A stretch of 64,000 nucleotides of DNA from Paracoccaceae bacterium (GCA_030750975.1 JASMHC010000010.1:29683-93682), one strand, 5' to 3'. Counted from the stretch's first letter, positions 38,451 through 49,999 are shown. Translations and numbers: made by a program. The notes: a model not told the origin generated them from the letters alone.

Positions 38451-39491
38451 ATGGCTGAATTCTTTACCAATACCAACCTCGGCATCTTTCTTGTCATACT
38501 TGCCAAGACGTTGCTTTTGATCCTGCCCATCGTCGCCTCGACGGCGTTTCTGATGTATGGCGAGCGGAAAATCTGGGCGGCTGTGCAACTTCGCCGAGGT
38601 CCGAATGTGGTTGGCGCATTCGGTATCCTGCAAAGTTTTGCGGATTTCATCAAATATATCGTGAAAGAGGTCGTCTTCCCCGCGGGCGCCGACCGTGTGG
38701 TGTTCCTGCTGGCACCGATGATCTCGGTCGTGATGGCGGTGATTGTCTGGGCCGTGATCCCGTTCGGTGACGGTTGGGCCATTGCCGATATCAACGTGGC
38801 GATCCTTTATGTCTTCGCGGTTTCCTCGCTCGAGGTTTACGGCGTGATCATGGGCGGCTGGGCCTCGAATTCAAAATACCCGTTCCTTGGGTCTTTGCGC
38901 TCTGCCGCGCAAATGATCTCATACGAGGTGTCCATCGGTCTGATCATCATCGGGATCATCATTTCAACCGGATCGCTGAACTTTGGCGATATCGTAAATG
39001 CGCAGAAGGGCAATTACGGATTGCTTAACTGGTACTGGCTGCCGCACCTGCCGATGCTGTTCCTGTTCTACATCTCGGCGCTGGCGGAAACCAACCGCCC
39101 GCCTTTCGACCTGCCCGAAGCGGAATCCGAACTGGTGGCCGGTTATCAGGTCGAATACAGCTCGACCCCGTTCATGTTGTTCTTCCTTGGTGAATTGCTG
39201 GCGATGGTGCTGATGACAGCCCTTGTAACGCTGTTGTTCTTCGGTGGCTGGCTGTCGCCTATCCCGGGCATCTCGGACGGTTTGCTGTGGATGGTCGGCA
39301 AGATGTTCCTGGTTTACTTCACCTTCTCGATGGTGAAGGCAATCACCCCGCGTTACCGCTATGACCAGCTGATGCGTCTGGGCTGGAAAGTCTTCCTGCC
39401 GCTGTCGCTGGCATGGGTCGTGATCGTGTCGTTCCTGGCAAAATTCGAAGCTTTCGGCGGCGTTTACGCCCGCTGGGCGATAGGAGGGTAA
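38451..39491 (+). CDS. nuoH: NADH-quinone oxidoreductase subunit H
   Basis: Membrane subunit (346 residues, about eight transmembrane helices) forming the quinone-chamber entrance and start of the proton path. Signature segments: [71 protein letters not shown], and [28 protein letters not shown], which holds the conserved acids of the E-channel. Good GAGGA ribosome site. Confidence 0.97.
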   Translation: MAEFFTNTNLGIFLVILAKTLLLILPIVASTAFLMYGERKIWAAVQLRRGPNVVGAFGILQSFADFIKYIVKEVVFPAGADRVVFLLAPMISVVMAVIVWAVIPFGDGWAIADINVAILYVFAVSSLEVYGVIMGGWASNSKYPFLGSLRSAAQMISYEVSIGLIIIGIIISTGSLNFGDIVNAQKGNYGLLNWYWLPHLPMLFLFYISALAETNRPPFDLPEAESELVAGYQVEYSSTPFMLFFLGELLAMVLMTALVTLLFFGGWLSPIPGISDGLLWMVGKMFLVYFTFSMVKAITPRYRYDQLMRLGWKVFLPLSLAWVVIVSFLAKFEAFGGVYARWAIGG

Positions 39492-39497
39492 TTCCAC

Positions 39498-39992
39498 ATG
39501 GCAAGCATCGACTACAGACGTGCTGCGGGTTACTTCCTGCTTTCGGATTTCTTCAAGGGGTTCCGTTTGGGGTTTAAGTATTTCTTCGCGCCCAAGCACA
39601 CGGTGAACTACCCGCACGAAAAGGGTCCACTCAGCCCTCGTTTTCGTGGAGAGCACGCCCTGCGCCGTTACCCGAACGGCGAAGAGCGTTGCATCGCCTG
39701 TAAACTGTGCGAAGCGATCTGCCCTGCACAGGCGATCACCATCGACGCCGAGCCGCGTGAAGATGGCAGCCGCCGTACCACGCGCTATGACATCGACATG
39801 ACCAAATGCATCTATTGCGGTTTCTGCCAAGAAGCCTGCCCGGTGGATGCGATTGTCGAAGGTCCGAACTTTGAATTCGCCACGGAAACCCGTGAAGAGC
39901 TGTTCTATGACAAGGCGAAGCTGCTTGAGAATGGCGAACGCTGGGAAGCCGAGATTGCACGCAATATCGAACTGGATGCCCCGTACCGATGA
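39498..39992 (+). CDS. nuoI: NADH-quinone oxidoreductase subunit I
   Basis: Ferredoxin-like subunit (164 residues) with two [4Fe-4S] clusters (N6a, N6b) leading to N2. The two cluster motifs are [12 protein letters not shown] and [35 protein letters not shown] precedes them as in other NuoI. GGAGGG ribosome site upstream. Its stop overlaps the next gene's ATG by four bases. Confidence 0.97.
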   Translation: MASIDYRRAAGYFLLSDFFKGFRLGFKYFFAPKHTVNYPHEKGPLSPRFRGEHALRRYPNGEERCIACKLCEAICPAQAITIDAEPREDGSRRTTRYDIDMTKCIYCGFCQEACPVDAIVEGPNFEFATETREELFYDKAKLLENGERWEAEIARNIELDAPYR

Positions 39993-40396
39993 CTGATGCA
40001 AAAACCCCATTCGAGCTGATGATGTCCCAGGCACAGGAGATGGCGAAAGCCTTCAACCCTGCGCTTGAGACATTTTCGCCCAAAGGCTTCGAAGCGCTTT
40101 GGCCTACCATGCCGAAAGACATGATGGAGATGGCCTTTGGCAAGGGCATCAGCAAAGACGGGCTGGACGCGAAAACGCGCCTTCTGCTGACGATTGCGGG
40201 CATGACCATGCAGGGTGCGCAGGCGGAAACGCCGTTTCGCATGACAGTGCGCCATGCCATGGAGGCTGGTGCCTCGAAAGATGAAATCGCCGAGACCATC
40301 GCCCAGATGTCGATGTTCGCCGGTATCCCTGCCATGACCCGCGCCATGGATTTGGCCCGCGAGGTCATGGAAGACAACAAGGAAGATGAGCAATGA
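39989..40396 (+). CDS. Carboxymuconolactone-decarboxylase-like (AhpD-fold) protein without Cys
   Basis: A 135-residue helical protein matching the CMD/AhpD-like fold: [67 protein letters not shown]. The usual redox CxxC is absent; the protein has no Cys at all, so it cannot act as a peroxidase of AhpD type. It is inserted between nuoI and nuoJ with four-base overlaps on both sides. From memory, similar genes sit here in other Rhodobacteraceae, so it is probably a stable member. Role in complex I unknown. Confidence 0.75.
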   Translation: MTDAKTPFELMMSQAQEMAKAFNPALETFSPKGFEALWPTMPKDMMEMAFGKGISKDGLDAKTRLLLTIAGMTMQGAQAETPFRMTVRHAMEAGASKDEIAETIAQMSMFAGIPAMTRAMDLAREVMEDNKEDEQ

Positions 40397-41001
40397 CCAT
40401 CGCAGCCCTTGCCTTTTATCTGTTTGCCATCACCACCATCGCCGGTGGGCTGTTCACCGTGATCAGCCGCAACCCGGTGCATTCGGTGCTTTGGCTGATC
40501 CTCGCCTTTCTCAGTTCCGCGGGGCTGTTCGTTCTGCTGGGGGCAGAGTTCGTGGCGATGCTGCTGATCATCGTCTATGTCGGCGCGGTCGCGGTTCTGT
40601 TCCTGTTCGTGGTGATGATGCTGGACGTGGACTTTGCCGAGTTAAAGGCGGAAATGGCGAAATATATGCCGCTTGCCCTGCTGATCGGGGTGATCCTGCT
40701 GATGCAGCTGGGCATGGCGTTCGGCGCCTGGACCGAAGCCGATCAGGCGCAGGCGCTGCGCGGTGCCGTGACGCCAACCGAAACGCATAACACCGCAGCA
40801 CTCGGGGCGCTGATCTATGACCGGTATTTCCTGATTTTCCAACTGGCGGGGCTGATCCTGCTGGTGGCGATGATCGGCGCGATCGTGCTGACGCTGCGCC
40901 ATCGTCAGGACGTCAAGCGGCAGGATATCTTTGAACAGCTGTACCGCGATCCCGCGAAAGCGATGGAGCTGAAGGACGTCAAACCGGGGCAGGGGCTTTA
41001 G
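40393..41001 (+). CDS. nuoJ: NADH-quinone oxidoreductase subunit J
   Basis: Membrane subunit (202 residues, five transmembrane helices). Seen: [51 protein letters not shown], including the pi-bulge helix region with the Tyr that gates water entry, and [13 protein letters not shown] at the C-terminus. It overlaps the preceding gene by four bases. Confidence 0.96.
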   Translation: MTIAALAFYLFAITTIAGGLFTVISRNPVHSVLWLILAFLSSAGLFVLLGAEFVAMLLIIVYVGAVAVLFLFVVMMLDVDFAELKAEMAKYMPLALLIGVILLMQLGMAFGAWTEADQAQALRGAVTPTETHNTAALGALIYDRYFLIFQLAGLILLVAMIGAIVLTLRHRQDVKRQDIFEQLYRDPAKAMELKDVKPGQGL

Positions 41002-41004
41002 GGG

Positions 41005-41214
41005 ATGGAAGGTTTCTGGGCTTTCGTATTCTCGCCTGCCGGCATCGGGGCCTATCTGGTGTTCTGGGCGGTCAAGCTTAGCGCAGGGGCCTGGGTTTTA
41101 CGGCAGGTCACGATGCGTCTGCCCGAAGCGGTCACGGATTGGCCGCAACGAAATATAAGAATGCCCGCATTTGCACCGCGTAAAAGCGCTGCCGGGCCGA
41201 GGGACATGAAGTGA
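41005..41214 (+). CDS. Small membrane protein of unknown function between nuoJ and nuoK
   Basis: A 69-residue protein with one clear transmembrane helix (about 10-32, [20 protein letters not shown]) and a basic C-terminal tail. No family was recognised. It starts three bases after nuoJ with a GGGG ribosome site and ends seven bases before nuoK. Position suggests an accessory of complex I in this lineage, by inference only. Confidence 0.55.
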   Translation: MEGFWAFVFSPAGIGAYLVFWAVKLSAGAWVLRQVTMRLPEAVTDWPQRNIRMPAFAPRKSAAGPRDMK

Positions 41215-41221
41215 GGACGGT

Positions 41222-41527
41222 ATGATCGGAATTGAGCATTACCTGACAGTGGCGGCGACCTTGTTCGTCATCGGAATATTCGGGCTTTTCCTGAATCGAA
41301 AGAACGTGATCGTTCTGTTGATGTCGATTGAATTGATGTTGCTTTCGGTGAACATCAATTTCGTCGCCTTCTCCAGCTTTCTTGGCGATCTGGTGGGGCA
41401 GGTCTTCACGCTTTTCGTCCTAACGGTCGCGGCGGCAGAAGCGGCCATTGGCCTTGCGATCCTCGTTTGTTTCTTCCGCAACCGTGGCACCATCGCGGTG
41501 GAAGACGTTAACGTGATGAAAGGCTGA
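41222..41527 (+). CDS. nuoK: NADH-quinone oxidoreductase subunit K
   Basis: Small three-helix membrane subunit (101 residues). [16 protein letters not shown] holds the conserved membrane Glu of the second helix, and the [21 protein letters not shown] third helix has the second Glu. It forms part of the E-channel joining quinone chemistry to proton pumping. GAGGAC ribosome site. Confidence 0.97.
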   Translation: MIGIEHYLTVAATLFVIGIFGLFLNRKNVIVLLMSIELMLLSVNINFVAFSSFLGDLVGQVFTLFVLTVAAAEAAIGLAILVCFFRNRGTIAVEDVNVMKG

Positions 41528-41531
41528 TCAG

Positions 41532-43616
41532 ATGGAAACGGTAATCCTATTCGCCCCGCTGGTAGGGGCCATCATCGCAGGGTTCGGCCATCGGATCATT
41601 GGCGACAAAGCGGCCCAGGTGGTCACGACCGCCATGCTGTTCCTGGCGATGGCGCTAAGCTGGATCGTGTTCCTTGGGCATGACGGTCAGATGCAGCAGA
41701 TCGAAATCCTGCGCTTTATCCAGTCAGGCGATCTGAACACAAGCTGGGGCATCCGTCTGGATCGTCTGACCACGATCATGCTGGTCGTGATCACTTCGGT
41801 TTCGGCGCTCGTGCACTTCTATTCGATCGGCTATATGGCCCATGACGAGAATTTCTCGGAAGAGGAAAGCTACCGTCCGCGCTTCTTTGCCTATCTGTCG
41901 TTTTTCACCTTCGCGATGCTGACGCTGGTGACTTCGGACAACCTTGTGCAGATGTTCTTTGGCTGGGAAGGCGTGGGCGTTGCGTCCTATTTGCTGATCG
42001 GTTTCTACTTCCGCAAGGACAGCGCCAACGCCGCGTCGATCAAGGCGTTCGTTGTGAACCGCGTGGGCGATTTCGGCTTTGCGCTGGGTATTTTCGGGCT
42101 GTTCATGATGACCGGCTCGATCCAGTTCAACGACATTTTCGCAGCCGCCCCCGAGTTAGCGGAAACCACGCTGACCTTCCTGTGGAGAGACTGGAACGCG
42201 GCGAACCTGCTGGCCTTCCTGCTGTTTGTCGGTGCGATGGGTAAATCGGCGCAGCTGTTCCTGCACACCTGGCTGCCCGACGCGATGGAAGGCCCGACCC
42301 CGGTTTCGGCCCTGATCCACGCGGCAACCATGGTGACGGCGGGTGTGTTCCTTGTCGCCCGCATGTCACCGCTGATGGAATTCGCACCCGACACGATGGC
42401 GTTTGTCACCTTCCTTGGTGCGACCACCGCTTTTGTCGCGGCCAGCATTGGCCTGGTTCAGAACGACATCAAACGGGTGATTGCCTATTCGACCATGTCG
42501 CAGCTGGGTTACATGTTCGTGGCAGCAGGTGTCGGCGTTTACTCGGTGGCCATGTTCCACCTGTTCACACATGCGTTCTTCAAGGCGATGCTTTTCCTTG
42601 GCGCCGGTTCGGTGATCCATGGTATGCATCACGAGCAGGATATGCGGAACTATGGCGGATTGCGTAAGAAATTGCCAATGACCTTCTGGGCGATGATGAT
42701 CGGTACTCTGGCGATCACGGGGGTCGGTATCCCGCTTTGGACAATCTCGGGCATGCCAATCGGGTTCGCCGGTTTCGTGTCGAAGGATGCAATCATCGAA
42801 AGCGCCTATGTGGGCACCATGGGCGGCTATGGGTTCTGGATGCTGGTGATCGCAGCCCTGTTCACCAGCTTTTACAGCTGGCGCCTGATGTTCCTGACAT
42901 TCTATGGCGAGGCACGCGGAGACAAGCACACCCATGATCACGCGCATGAAAGCCCGATGATCATGCTGGTGCCGCTGGGCGTTCTTGCCATCGGTTCGAT
43001 CACCGCGGGTATGATCTGGTACGGCTCGTTCTTTGGCAAACAGAATGAAGTGATCAAGTATTTCGGCGGCCATTACACCGCACCGGCCGAGGAACTGGCC
43101 AAAGAGGTGGCCGCGAACAATCCAAAAGCGTCCAAGCTGAAATATGTGATGGAGGATGCACCGGGCGAAGCGGCAATCTATATCAAGCCGGAAAACACCG
43201 TGTTGCACGAGGCGCATTATGTCCCGACATGGGTCAAGCTGTCGCCATTCGTGGCCATGGTTATCGGTTTCCTGACCGCCCTTTGGTTCTATATCTGGAA
43301 CCCGTCGATCCCGGGCCGTCTGGCGGCAAACCAGCGTCCGCTATACCTGTTCCTGCTGAACAAATGGTACTTTGACGAGATTTACGATTTCCTCTTTGTC
43401 AAACCCGCCAGCATGATCGGCCGCTTCCTGTGGAAGCGTGGCGATGGCAGCACCATTGACGGAATGCTGAACGGGCTTGCCATGGGAATTATTCCATTCT
43501 TCACCCGTCTCGCCGGCAAGGCGCAGTCTGGATACCTGTTTACCTATGCCTTCGCGATGGTGATCGGCATTGTCGCCCTGATCACCTGGATGACGCTCGC
43601 GGGAGGAGCGCGCTAA
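41532..43616 (+). CDS. nuoL: NADH-quinone oxidoreductase subunit L
   Basis: Distal antiporter-like proton-pumping subunit (694 residues, about 16 transmembrane helices plus the lateral helix). Seen: [78 protein letters not shown], and [18 protein letters not shown]. The C-terminal region includes [17 protein letters not shown] before the long amphipathic helix. It starts five bases after nuoK. Confidence 0.97.
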   Translation: METVILFAPLVGAIIAGFGHRIIGDKAAQVVTTAMLFLAMALSWIVFLGHDGQMQQIEILRFIQSGDLNTSWGIRLDRLTTIMLVVITSVSALVHFYSIGYMAHDENFSEEESYRPRFFAYLSFFTFAMLTLVTSDNLVQMFFGWEGVGVASYLLIGFYFRKDSANAASIKAFVVNRVGDFGFALGIFGLFMMTGSIQFNDIFAAAPELAETTLTFLWRDWNAANLLAFLLFVGAMGKSAQLFLHTWLPDAMEGPTPVSALIHAATMVTAGVFLVARMSPLMEFAPDTMAFVTFLGATTAFVAASIGLVQNDIKRVIAYSTMSQLGYMFVAAGVGVYSVAMFHLFTHAFFKAMLFLGAGSVIHGMHHEQDMRNYGGLRKKLPMTFWAMMIGTLAITGVGIPLWTISGMPIGFAGFVSKDAIIESAYVGTMGGYGFWMLVIAALFTSFYSWRLMFLTFYGEARGDKHTHDHAHESPMIMLVPLGVLAIGSITAGMIWYGSFFGKQNEVIKYFGGHYTAPAEELAKEVAANNPKASKLKYVMEDAPGEAAIYIKPENTVLHEAHYVPTWVKLSPFVAMVIGFLTALWFYIWNPSIPGRLAANQRPLYLFLLNKWYFDEIYDFLFVKPASMIGRFLWKRGDGSTIDGMLNGLAMGIIPFFTRLAGKAQSGYLFTYAFAMVIGIVALITWMTLAGGAR

Positions 43617-45163
43617 TGGCCAATCTTCTTTCCATTGTGACCTTCATCCCCGCCATCGCGGCGTTGATCCTTGCGATCTTCCTGCGTGGCGAAGACGAGG
43701 CAGCCAATTCCCGCGCCAAAATGCTGGCGCTGGTGGCCACCACCGTGACCTTCCTTGTTTCGCTGTTCATCATTGGCGATTTCGACCGGTCAAACCCCGG
43801 CATGCAGTTTGTCGAGGAACGCGAATGGCTGATGGGTCTGACCTATAAGATGGGTATCGACGGGATCAGCGTTCTGTTCGTGATGCTGACGACCTTCATC
43901 ATGCCGCTGGTCATTCTGGCCAGCTGGGGCGTGAAAACCCGCGTCAAGGAATACATGATCGCCTTCCTGCTTTTGGAGACGCTCATGCTGGGCGTGTTCA
44001 TGGCGCTTGATCTGGTGCTGTTTTACCTGTTCTTCGAAGCGGGCCTGATCCCGATGTTCCTGATCATCGGGATCTGGGGCGGCGCCAATCGGATCTATGC
44101 GTCGTTCAAGTTCTTCCTTTACACGCTTCTCGGCTCGGTCCTGATGCTGGTGGCGATGATTGCGATGTATGCGGATGCCGGCACAACCGATATCGTTGCA
44201 TTGTTGAGCCACGAATTCGGATCGGAAAATTTCGAGCTTTTAGGCATCACCGTGGTCGGTGGCCTTCAGACCATGCTGTTCCTTGCCTTCTTCGCCAGTT
44301 TTGCCGTGAAAATGCCCATGTGGCCGTTCCACACCTGGCTGCCTGATGCACATGTTCAGGCCCCGACCGCCGGTTCGGTGGTTCTGGCGGCGATCCTGTT
44401 GAAGATGGGGGGCTATGGTTTCTTGCGTTTCTCGCTGCCGATGTTCCCGGTGGGCGCGGATGTGATGACAGGTCTGGTCTTGGTGCTGTCGGTGATCGCA
44501 ATTGTCTATACCTCGCTGGTGGCTCTGGTGCAGGAAGACATGAAAAAGCTGATCGCTTATTCCTCGGTCGCGCATATGGGCTATGTCACCGCCGGTATCT
44601 TTGTTGTGAACCAGCAAGGTGTCGATGGGGCGATTTTCCAGATGATTAGCCACGGCTTTATCTCGGGCGCGCTTTTCTTAAGCGTTGGCGTGATCTACGA
44701 CCGGATGCACACCCGCCAGATCGACGCCTATGGCGGTCTTGTGAACCGGATGCCGGCCTATGCGCTGATCTTCATGTTCTTTACCATGGCCAATGTCGGC
44801 CTGCCGGGCACCTCGGGCTTTGTTGGTGAATTTCTGACCCTGATGGGCATGTTCCAGTACAACACCTGGATCGCGGCAATCGCGACCTCGGGCGTGATCT
44901 TCTCGGCGGCTTATGCCTTGTGGCTTTATCGCCGCGTGGTCTTTGGCCAGCTGATCAAAGAGGCGCTGAAAACCATCGAGGACATGTCTGCCCGTGAAAA
45001 GTGGATCATGGCACCGCTGATCCTTATGACTTTGCTTTTGGGTATCTACCCGGCGCTGGTTCTCGATGTTACCGGCCCAGCGGTTGAGAACCTTCTGAAC
45101 AACTTCCACGCGGCCATCGGACCCATGGCCGAAAGCGGCACCGCCGCCGTGACAACGCAATGA
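43616..45163 (+). CDS. nuoM: NADH-quinone oxidoreductase subunit M
   Basis: Antiporter-like proton-pumping subunit (515 residues, 14 transmembrane helices). Seen: [40 protein letters not shown] with the catalytic Glu, [31 protein letters not shown], and [18 protein letters not shown]. Start overlaps the nuoL stop by one base. Confidence 0.97.
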   Translation: MANLLSIVTFIPAIAALILAIFLRGEDEAANSRAKMLALVATTVTFLVSLFIIGDFDRSNPGMQFVEEREWLMGLTYKMGIDGISVLFVMLTTFIMPLVILASWGVKTRVKEYMIAFLLLETLMLGVFMALDLVLFYLFFEAGLIPMFLIIGIWGGANRIYASFKFFLYTLLGSVLMLVAMIAMYADAGTTDIVALLSHEFGSENFELLGITVVGGLQTMLFLAFFASFAVKMPMWPFHTWLPDAHVQAPTAGSVVLAAILLKMGGYGFLRFSLPMFPVGADVMTGLVLVLSVIAIVYTSLVALVQEDMKKLIAYSSVAHMGYVTAGIFVVNQQGVDGAIFQMISHGFISGALFLSVGVIYDRMHTRQIDAYGGLVNRMPAYALIFMFFTMANVGLPGTSGFVGEFLTLMGMFQYNTWIAAIATSGVIFSAAYALWLYRRVVFGQLIKEALKTIEDMSAREKWIMAPLILMTLLLGIYPALVLDVTGPAVENLLNNFHAAIGPMAESGTAAVTTQ

Positions 45164-45174
45164 GGACTTGAACG

Positions 45175-46614
45175 ATGCTTCAGGCTGATCTGACTATAAT
45201 CCTGCCGGAAATCATTCTTTCCATCTATGCGATGCTCGCTTTGGTGGCCGCCGTCTATACCGGCAAGGACAAGGCCGCGCCGATGCTGGTGTGGATTACG
45301 TCGGCTCTGTTTGTGGTGCTGGCGGTCTGGATCGGGATGAATGGGGAAGGTTCAACCGAGGCCTTCGGCGGCATGTTCATTGAGGACGCCTTCAGCCGCT
45401 TCGGCAAAGTGACCATTCTGCTGTCGGCCGCCGCGGTTCTGGTGATGAGCCAGGACTATATGCACCGCCGCGGCTTGCTGCGGTTCGAATATCCGTTGCT
45501 GGTGGCACTGGCGGTTGTCGGCATGATGGTGATGGTGTCGTCCGGTGATTTGATGACGCTTTACATGGGGCTTGAGCTTCAGTCGCTGTCGCTTTACGTC
45601 ATCGCCTCGCTGCGTCGTGAAAGTGCCAAATCGACCGAGGCGGGCCTGAAATATTTCGTCCTTGGTGCTTTGTCCTCGGGTCTGCTGCTTTACGGGGCCT
45701 CGCTGGTTTACGGCTTCTCGGGCACCACGCTGTTTGCCGGTATTATCGAGGCGGCACAGGGCGACTACCTGCCGCTGGGCATGCTGTTCGGGCTGGTCTT
45801 CATGGCGTCGGGTTTTGCCTTCAAAGTCTCGGCCGTGCCGTTCCACATGTGGACACCGGATGTGTACGAAGGCGCTCCGACACCGATCACGGCCTTTTTC
45901 GCAACCGCTCCGAAAGTTGCGGCCATGGGGCTGTTCGCCCGGGTCATGCATGACGCTTTCGGAGGTATGGTTGGCGACTGGCAGCAGATCGTGGCGCTTC
46001 TGGCGGTTCTGTCGATGTTCCTGGGGGCGATCGCCGCAATTGGTCAGCGTGATATCAAACGCCTGATGGCCTATTCTTCGATTGCCCATATGGGCTATGC
46101 GCTGATGGGGCTTGCCGCGGGCACTGCCTTCGGCGTACAGGCGATGCTGGTCTATATGGCGATCTATGTGACGATGAATATCGGCACATTCGCTTTCATC
46201 CTGAGCATGGAAAAAGACGGGCAGCCGGTGACTTCGATCGACAGTCTGAATCTGCTGGCGCGGGCCGAGCCGGGCAAGGCGCTGGCGATGCTGGTTTTGT
46301 TGTTCTCGTTGGCCGGCGTGCCGCCGCTGGTGGGTTTCTTCGGCAAGTTCTATGTGCTGCGGGCCGCTTATGATGCGGGTTTGGTCTGGCTGGCGGTGGC
46401 CGGTGTGGTCGCTTCGGTGATCGGGGCGTTCTATTATTTGCGGATCGTCTATTTCATGTATTTCGGCGAAGAATCCGAAGGGCTGGACGGCGGCAAATCG
46501 GCCATGCTGTCGGGTTTCCTGATGGCCAGTGCGGCGATTATGCTGATCGGCATCGTCAATCTTTTTGGTATCGAAACACCCGCAGCCATGGCGGCGGCGC
46601 AGCTTGTGAATTGA
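45175..46614 (+). CDS. nuoN: NADH-quinone oxidoreductase subunit N
   Basis: Antiporter-like proton-pumping subunit (479 residues) and last gene of the operon. Seen: [21 protein letters not shown] with the membrane Glu, [37 protein letters not shown], and [20 protein letters not shown] strong hairpin terminator follows 30 bases after the stop. Confidence 0.97.
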   Translation: MLQADLTIILPEIILSIYAMLALVAAVYTGKDKAAPMLVWITSALFVVLAVWIGMNGEGSTEAFGGMFIEDAFSRFGKVTILLSAAAVLVMSQDYMHRRGLLRFEYPLLVALAVVGMMVMVSSGDLMTLYMGLELQSLSLYVIASLRRESAKSTEAGLKYFVLGALSSGLLLYGASLVYGFSGTTLFAGIIEAAQGDYLPLGMLFGLVFMASGFAFKVSAVPFHMWTPDVYEGAPTPITAFFATAPKVAAMGLFARVMHDAFGGMVGDWQQIVALLAVLSMFLGAIAAIGQRDIKRLMAYSSIAHMGYALMGLAAGTAFGVQAMLVYMAIYVTMNIGTFAFILSMEKDGQPVTSIDSLNLLARAEPGKALAMLVLLFSLAGVPPLVGFFGKFYVLRAAYDAGLVWLAVAGVVASVIGAFYYLRIVYFMYFGEESEGLDGGKSAMLSGFLMASAAIMLIGIVNLFGIETPAAMAAAQLVN

Positions 46615-46644
46615 TGTGATCCAATTCAGGCCGATCCTGAGTGT

Positions 46645-46675
46645 GACGCGCCCGCTGGGCGCGTCGCTTTGTTTT
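46645..46675 (+). terminator. Terminator of the nuo operon
   Basis: A perfect 9-base stem GACGCGCCC (46645-46653) and GGGCGCGTC (46657-46665) with loop GCT is followed by GCTTTGTTTT. It lies 30 bases after nuoN and 52 bases before birA. Confidence 0.8.
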
Positions 46676-46716
46676 CCGACCCCTTTGCGGGGTGCGCGAA
46701 TTTTGGGACAGATGAA

Positions 46717-47466
46717 ATGACCGGCTGGCCTCAGGGATACGGGCGGCGTGTACTGGCCGAGGTTGACAGCACCAATGCCGAAGCCGCGCGCATTGCCGAC
46801 GGGCTTGCCGGTCCGGAATGGATATTGGCGCTGCGCCAGACCGCGGGCCGCGGACGGCGCGGGCGGGATTGGGTGGCGCCCGAGGGCAATTTTTCCGCAA
46901 CACTCGTGATGCGCCCAAACGAAAGCCCCGATCAGGTGGCACTGCGTAGTTTTGTGGCTTCATTGGCGCTTTATGATGCGCTGGACGCTGTGTCTGGCCG
47001 GTCGGACATTTTGGCTTTGAAATGGCCCAATGACGTGCTTTTGCGTGGTGGCAAGGTGGCAGGTATCCTGCTGGAAAGTGCCGGTGTTGCAGGTGGATCG
47101 GGGCATCTTGCCATCGGGATCGGCGTCAATCTGGCCGCAGTGCCAGATATCGGGGCCTTGGAACCCCTGGCCCTGCGCCCCGTTTCCGTTGCCGCCGAAT
47201 TGGGTGTTCGCGTGACGCCCGAGGCATTTCTGGATTTGCTTGCCGAAGCTTACGCACGCCACGAAGAAACGTTTCGGACATTCGGTTTCCCCCCCATCCG
47301 CGAGCTGTGGCTGGCGCGGGCCGCCAGGCTGGGCGAGGTGATCACTGCCCGAACCATGCGCGATGAGGTCTCAGGCACGTTTTCTACGGTCGATGCCGGT
47401 GGCAATCTTGTGTTAGAGACGTCCAAAGGCCGCATGGTGATCCCTGCGGCAGACGTGTTTTTCTAG
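46717..47466 (+). CDS. birA: Biotin-[acetyl-CoA-carboxylase] ligase
   Basis: Biotin protein ligase (249 residues, no N-terminal DNA-binding domain) that adenylates biotin and attaches it to carrier Lys residues, for example in MccA of this window. Seen: the adenylate-binding RGRRGRDW (47-52) within QTAGRGRRGRDWVAPEGN, the LKWPNDVLLRGGKVAGILLE catalytic Lys region, and IGIGVNLAAVP. The start at 46717 gives the family N-terminus; an upstream ATG at 46669 lies in the terminator and is rejected. birA directly after nuoN, followed by coaX and rnj, is a common arrangement in this group. Confidence 0.93.
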   Translation: MTGWPQGYGRRVLAEVDSTNAEAARIADGLAGPEWILALRQTAGRGRRGRDWVAPEGNFSATLVMRPNESPDQVALRSFVASLALYDALDAVSGRSDILALKWPNDVLLRGGKVAGILLESAGVAGGSGHLAIGIGVNLAAVPDIGALEPLALRPVSVAAELGVRVTPEAFLDLLAEAYARHEETFRTFGFPPIRELWLARAARLGEVITARTMRDEVSGTFSTVDAGGNLVLETSKGRMVIPAADVFF

Positions 47467-47475
47467 GGGTAACGG

Positions 47476-48252
47476 ATGCTTATGGCAATTGATTGCGGCA
47501 ACACCAACACCGTCTTCTCGATTTGGGACGGCGAACAGTTTCTGTGCACCATGCGCACCTCGACCCATCACGGGCGCACGGCGGATGCGTATTTCACCTG
47601 GTTTTCGACGCTGGTGAAACATTACGAGCTTAAGCTCGACATCACCGATGTGATCATCTCGTCCACTGTGCCACGGGTTGTGTTCAACCTGAGGGTCTTT
47701 GCCGACCGGTTCTTTGGCTGCCGCCCTTTGGTGGTGGGCAAGCCGGAATGCGAATTGCCGGCCAATCCGCGCGTGGATGAGGGAACGCAGATCGGTCCGG
47801 ACAGGTTGGTGAACACAGCCGGGGCCTATGACCGGTTCGGCGGGGATCTGATTGTCGTGGATTTCGGGACGGCAACGACCTTTGATGTGGTCGCCTCGGA
47901 CGGGGCTTACGTGGGCGGGGTGATTGCGCCGGGTGTGAACCTGTCGCTTGAAGCTTTGCACATGGCGGCGGCCGCATTGCCGCATGTCGACATCGCAAAG
48001 CCGCAAAACGTGGTCGGAACCAATACCGTCGCCTGTATCCAGTCCGGCGTGTTCTGGGGCTATATCGGAATGGTCCGCGAGGTTTGCCAGCGCATCAAGG
48101 CCGAGCGCGACCGCCCGATGAAAGTGATTGCAACCGGCGGTCTGGCACCGCTGTTTGGGCAGACGGAAGACCTGTTTGATGCCTATGAGGAAGACCTGAC
48201 CATGCATGGCCTGACCGTCATTCATAAATACAATAAGGAACAAAGCGCGTGA
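47476..48252 (+). CDS. coaX: Type III pantothenate kinase
   Basis: First enzyme of coenzyme A synthesis (258 residues), ASKHA fold. The phosphate-1 motif LMAIDCGNTNTVFSIWDG has D6; the pantothenate/monovalent-cation region GPDRLVN and the second catalytic segment DLIVVDFGTATTFDVV follow, with YVGGVIAPGVNLS downstream. It lies nine bases after birA. The last codons overlap the GTG of rnj. Confidence 0.95.
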   Translation: MLMAIDCGNTNTVFSIWDGEQFLCTMRTSTHHGRTADAYFTWFSTLVKHYELKLDITDVIISSTVPRVVFNLRVFADRFFGCRPLVVGKPECELPANPRVDEGTQIGPDRLVNTAGAYDRFGGDLIVVDFGTATTFDVVASDGAYVGGVIAPGVNLSLEALHMAAAALPHVDIAKPQNVVGTNTVACIQSGVFWGYIGMVREVCQRIKAERDRPMKVIATGGLAPLFGQTEDLFDAYEEDLTMHGLTVIHKYNKEQSA

Positions 48253-49916
48253 GCAAAGACCGCCTGATCTATCTGCCATTGGGCGGGGCCGGTGAAATCG
48301 GCATGAACGCCTATGTCTACGGCTATGGCCAGCCGGGGAATGAGCGTCTGATCCTTGTCGATCTGGGCGTGACCTTTCCTGATATGGACGGCACCCCGGG
48401 GGTTGATCTGATCATGCCGGATATGGCGTGGCTGCAAGAGCGTAAGGACCGGATCGAGGCGATCTTTATCACCCACGCACATGAAGATCATATCGGTGCG
48501 GTCGGGATGCTTTACAACACGCTGGGTGCCCCGATCTATGCCCGCGCCTTCACGGCGAATATCGCGCGTGGCAAGATGGATCAATGGGGCCAGCCCGATG
48601 AAGCGGTGATCACGGTCCCGGCATGGCCGGACGTGACCGAGGCCGGGCCATTCAGGGTGGGCTTTGCGCCGATTTCGCATTCGATCCCGGAAAGCTCGGG
48701 CCTTGTGATCGACACCCCGGCGGGGCGGATCGTTCATTCGGGGGATTTCAAGATCGATCACACGCCGCTGGTCGGAGAAGCTTTTGACGAAACGATGTGG
48801 AGTGCGATCGCTGAAGCCGGTGTCAAAGCGCTGGTTTGCGATTCCACCAATGTGTTTTCGCCCCATGAAGGCCGCTCAGAGGCAGAGCTGGCCGAACCGA
48901 TCGAGGCATTGATTGCGCAGGCGCCGGGTATGGTTGCGGCAACGACATTTGCTTCCAATGTCGCGCGAGTCCGCACCTTGGCCGAGGCGGGTCACAGGGC
49001 CGGGCGCTCGGTTGTGCTTTTGGGGCGCGCCATGCGCCGGATGATCGAAGCATCGACAGTAACGGGTGTTCTGACGGATTTTCCGAAAGTGGTCAGCCCC
49101 GAGGATGCGGCAAATCTGCCGCGCGAAAACCTGATGCTGATCACCACCGGATCACAGGGCGAACCCCGGGCGGCGTCCTCGGCCCTGTCACGCGGCAAGT
49201 ATCTGGGGCTGGAGCTGAAAAAGGGGGATCTGTTCCTGTTTTCGTCCAAGACAATTCCGGGCAATGAACGCGGCGTGATCCGGGTGATGAACAATTTCTC
49301 GGAAAAAGGTGTGGACGTGGTCGATGACCGTGGCGGGCTTTATCACGTATCCGGTCATGCCAACCGGCCCGATCTTGAGAAAATGCACGATCTGATCCAC
49401 CCCGAAATGATGATCCCGATGCACGGGGAACACCGCCATTTGCGAGAACACGCCAAACTGGCCGAGGCCAAGGGCATCCCTTCAATCACCGCCGTGAACG
49501 GCATGATGCTGGATATCACCGGCGCAATTCCGACGGTTGCCGGCTATGTTGAAACGGGCCGCACCTATCTGGATGGAAAGGTGAAGATTGGCGCTTTGGA
49601 CGGGATTGTTCGTGCCCGCATCAAGATGGCGCTGAACGGGCATGTGGTGGTCGCGCTGATTGTGGATGACGAAAACGAACCCCTGGGCGAACCTTGGTGC
49701 GAAATCCACGGGTTGCCCGAGACCGGTGCATCAAACGCGCCGCTGATCGACGTTCTGGAAGAGGATCTGACCCAGTTCATCGGTCGGGCAAGTGGCAAGA
49801 CATTGTCAGATGATGACAAGCTTGAGAAAGAGCTGAAACGCATTGCCCGAAAGACCGTGCAGGACGAGATCGGCAAAAAGCCGGAAGTCACGGTCATCGT
49901 CTCGCGGCTGGTCTGA
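48249..49916 (+). CDS. rnj: Ribonuclease J
   Basis: Metallo-beta-lactamase/beta-CASP ribonuclease (555 residues) with 5'-exo and endo activity in RNA maturation and decay. The metal-site motif is THAHEDHIGA (H76, H78, D80, H81), with further ligands in PISHSIPESSGLVI and SGDFKID. The beta-CASP motifs are visible in CDSTNVFSPHEGRSE, TTFASNVAR, SKTIPGNE and HVSGHA. The GTG start overlaps the coaX stop (GTGA). The C-terminal domain ends in KPEVTVIVSRLV. Confidence 0.95.
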   Translation: MSKDRLIYLPLGGAGEIGMNAYVYGYGQPGNERLILVDLGVTFPDMDGTPGVDLIMPDMAWLQERKDRIEAIFITHAHEDHIGAVGMLYNTLGAPIYARAFTANIARGKMDQWGQPDEAVITVPAWPDVTEAGPFRVGFAPISHSIPESSGLVIDTPAGRIVHSGDFKIDHTPLVGEAFDETMWSAIAEAGVKALVCDSTNVFSPHEGRSEAELAEPIEALIAQAPGMVAATTFASNVARVRTLAEAGHRAGRSVVLLGRAMRRMIEASTVTGVLTDFPKVVSPEDAANLPRENLMLITTGSQGEPRAASSALSRGKYLGLELKKGDLFLFSSKTIPGNERGVIRVMNNFSEKGVDVVDDRGGLYHVSGHANRPDLEKMHDLIHPEMMIPMHGEHRHLREHAKLAEAKGIPSITAVNGMMLDITGAIPTVAGYVETGRTYLDGKVKIGALDGIVRARIKMALNGHVVVALIVDDENEPLGEPWCEIHGLPETGASNAPLIDVLEEDLTQFIGRASGKTLSDDDKLEKELKRIARKTVQDEIGKKPEVTVIVSRLV

Positions 49917-49999
49917 AACCGACGCGGCGCGTGTCGCAAGGGCGGTTGAAGACGCGACCCGTAAAGGCTTCGCTGGTTGAAGTCAGAGGAGGGCGAGGG

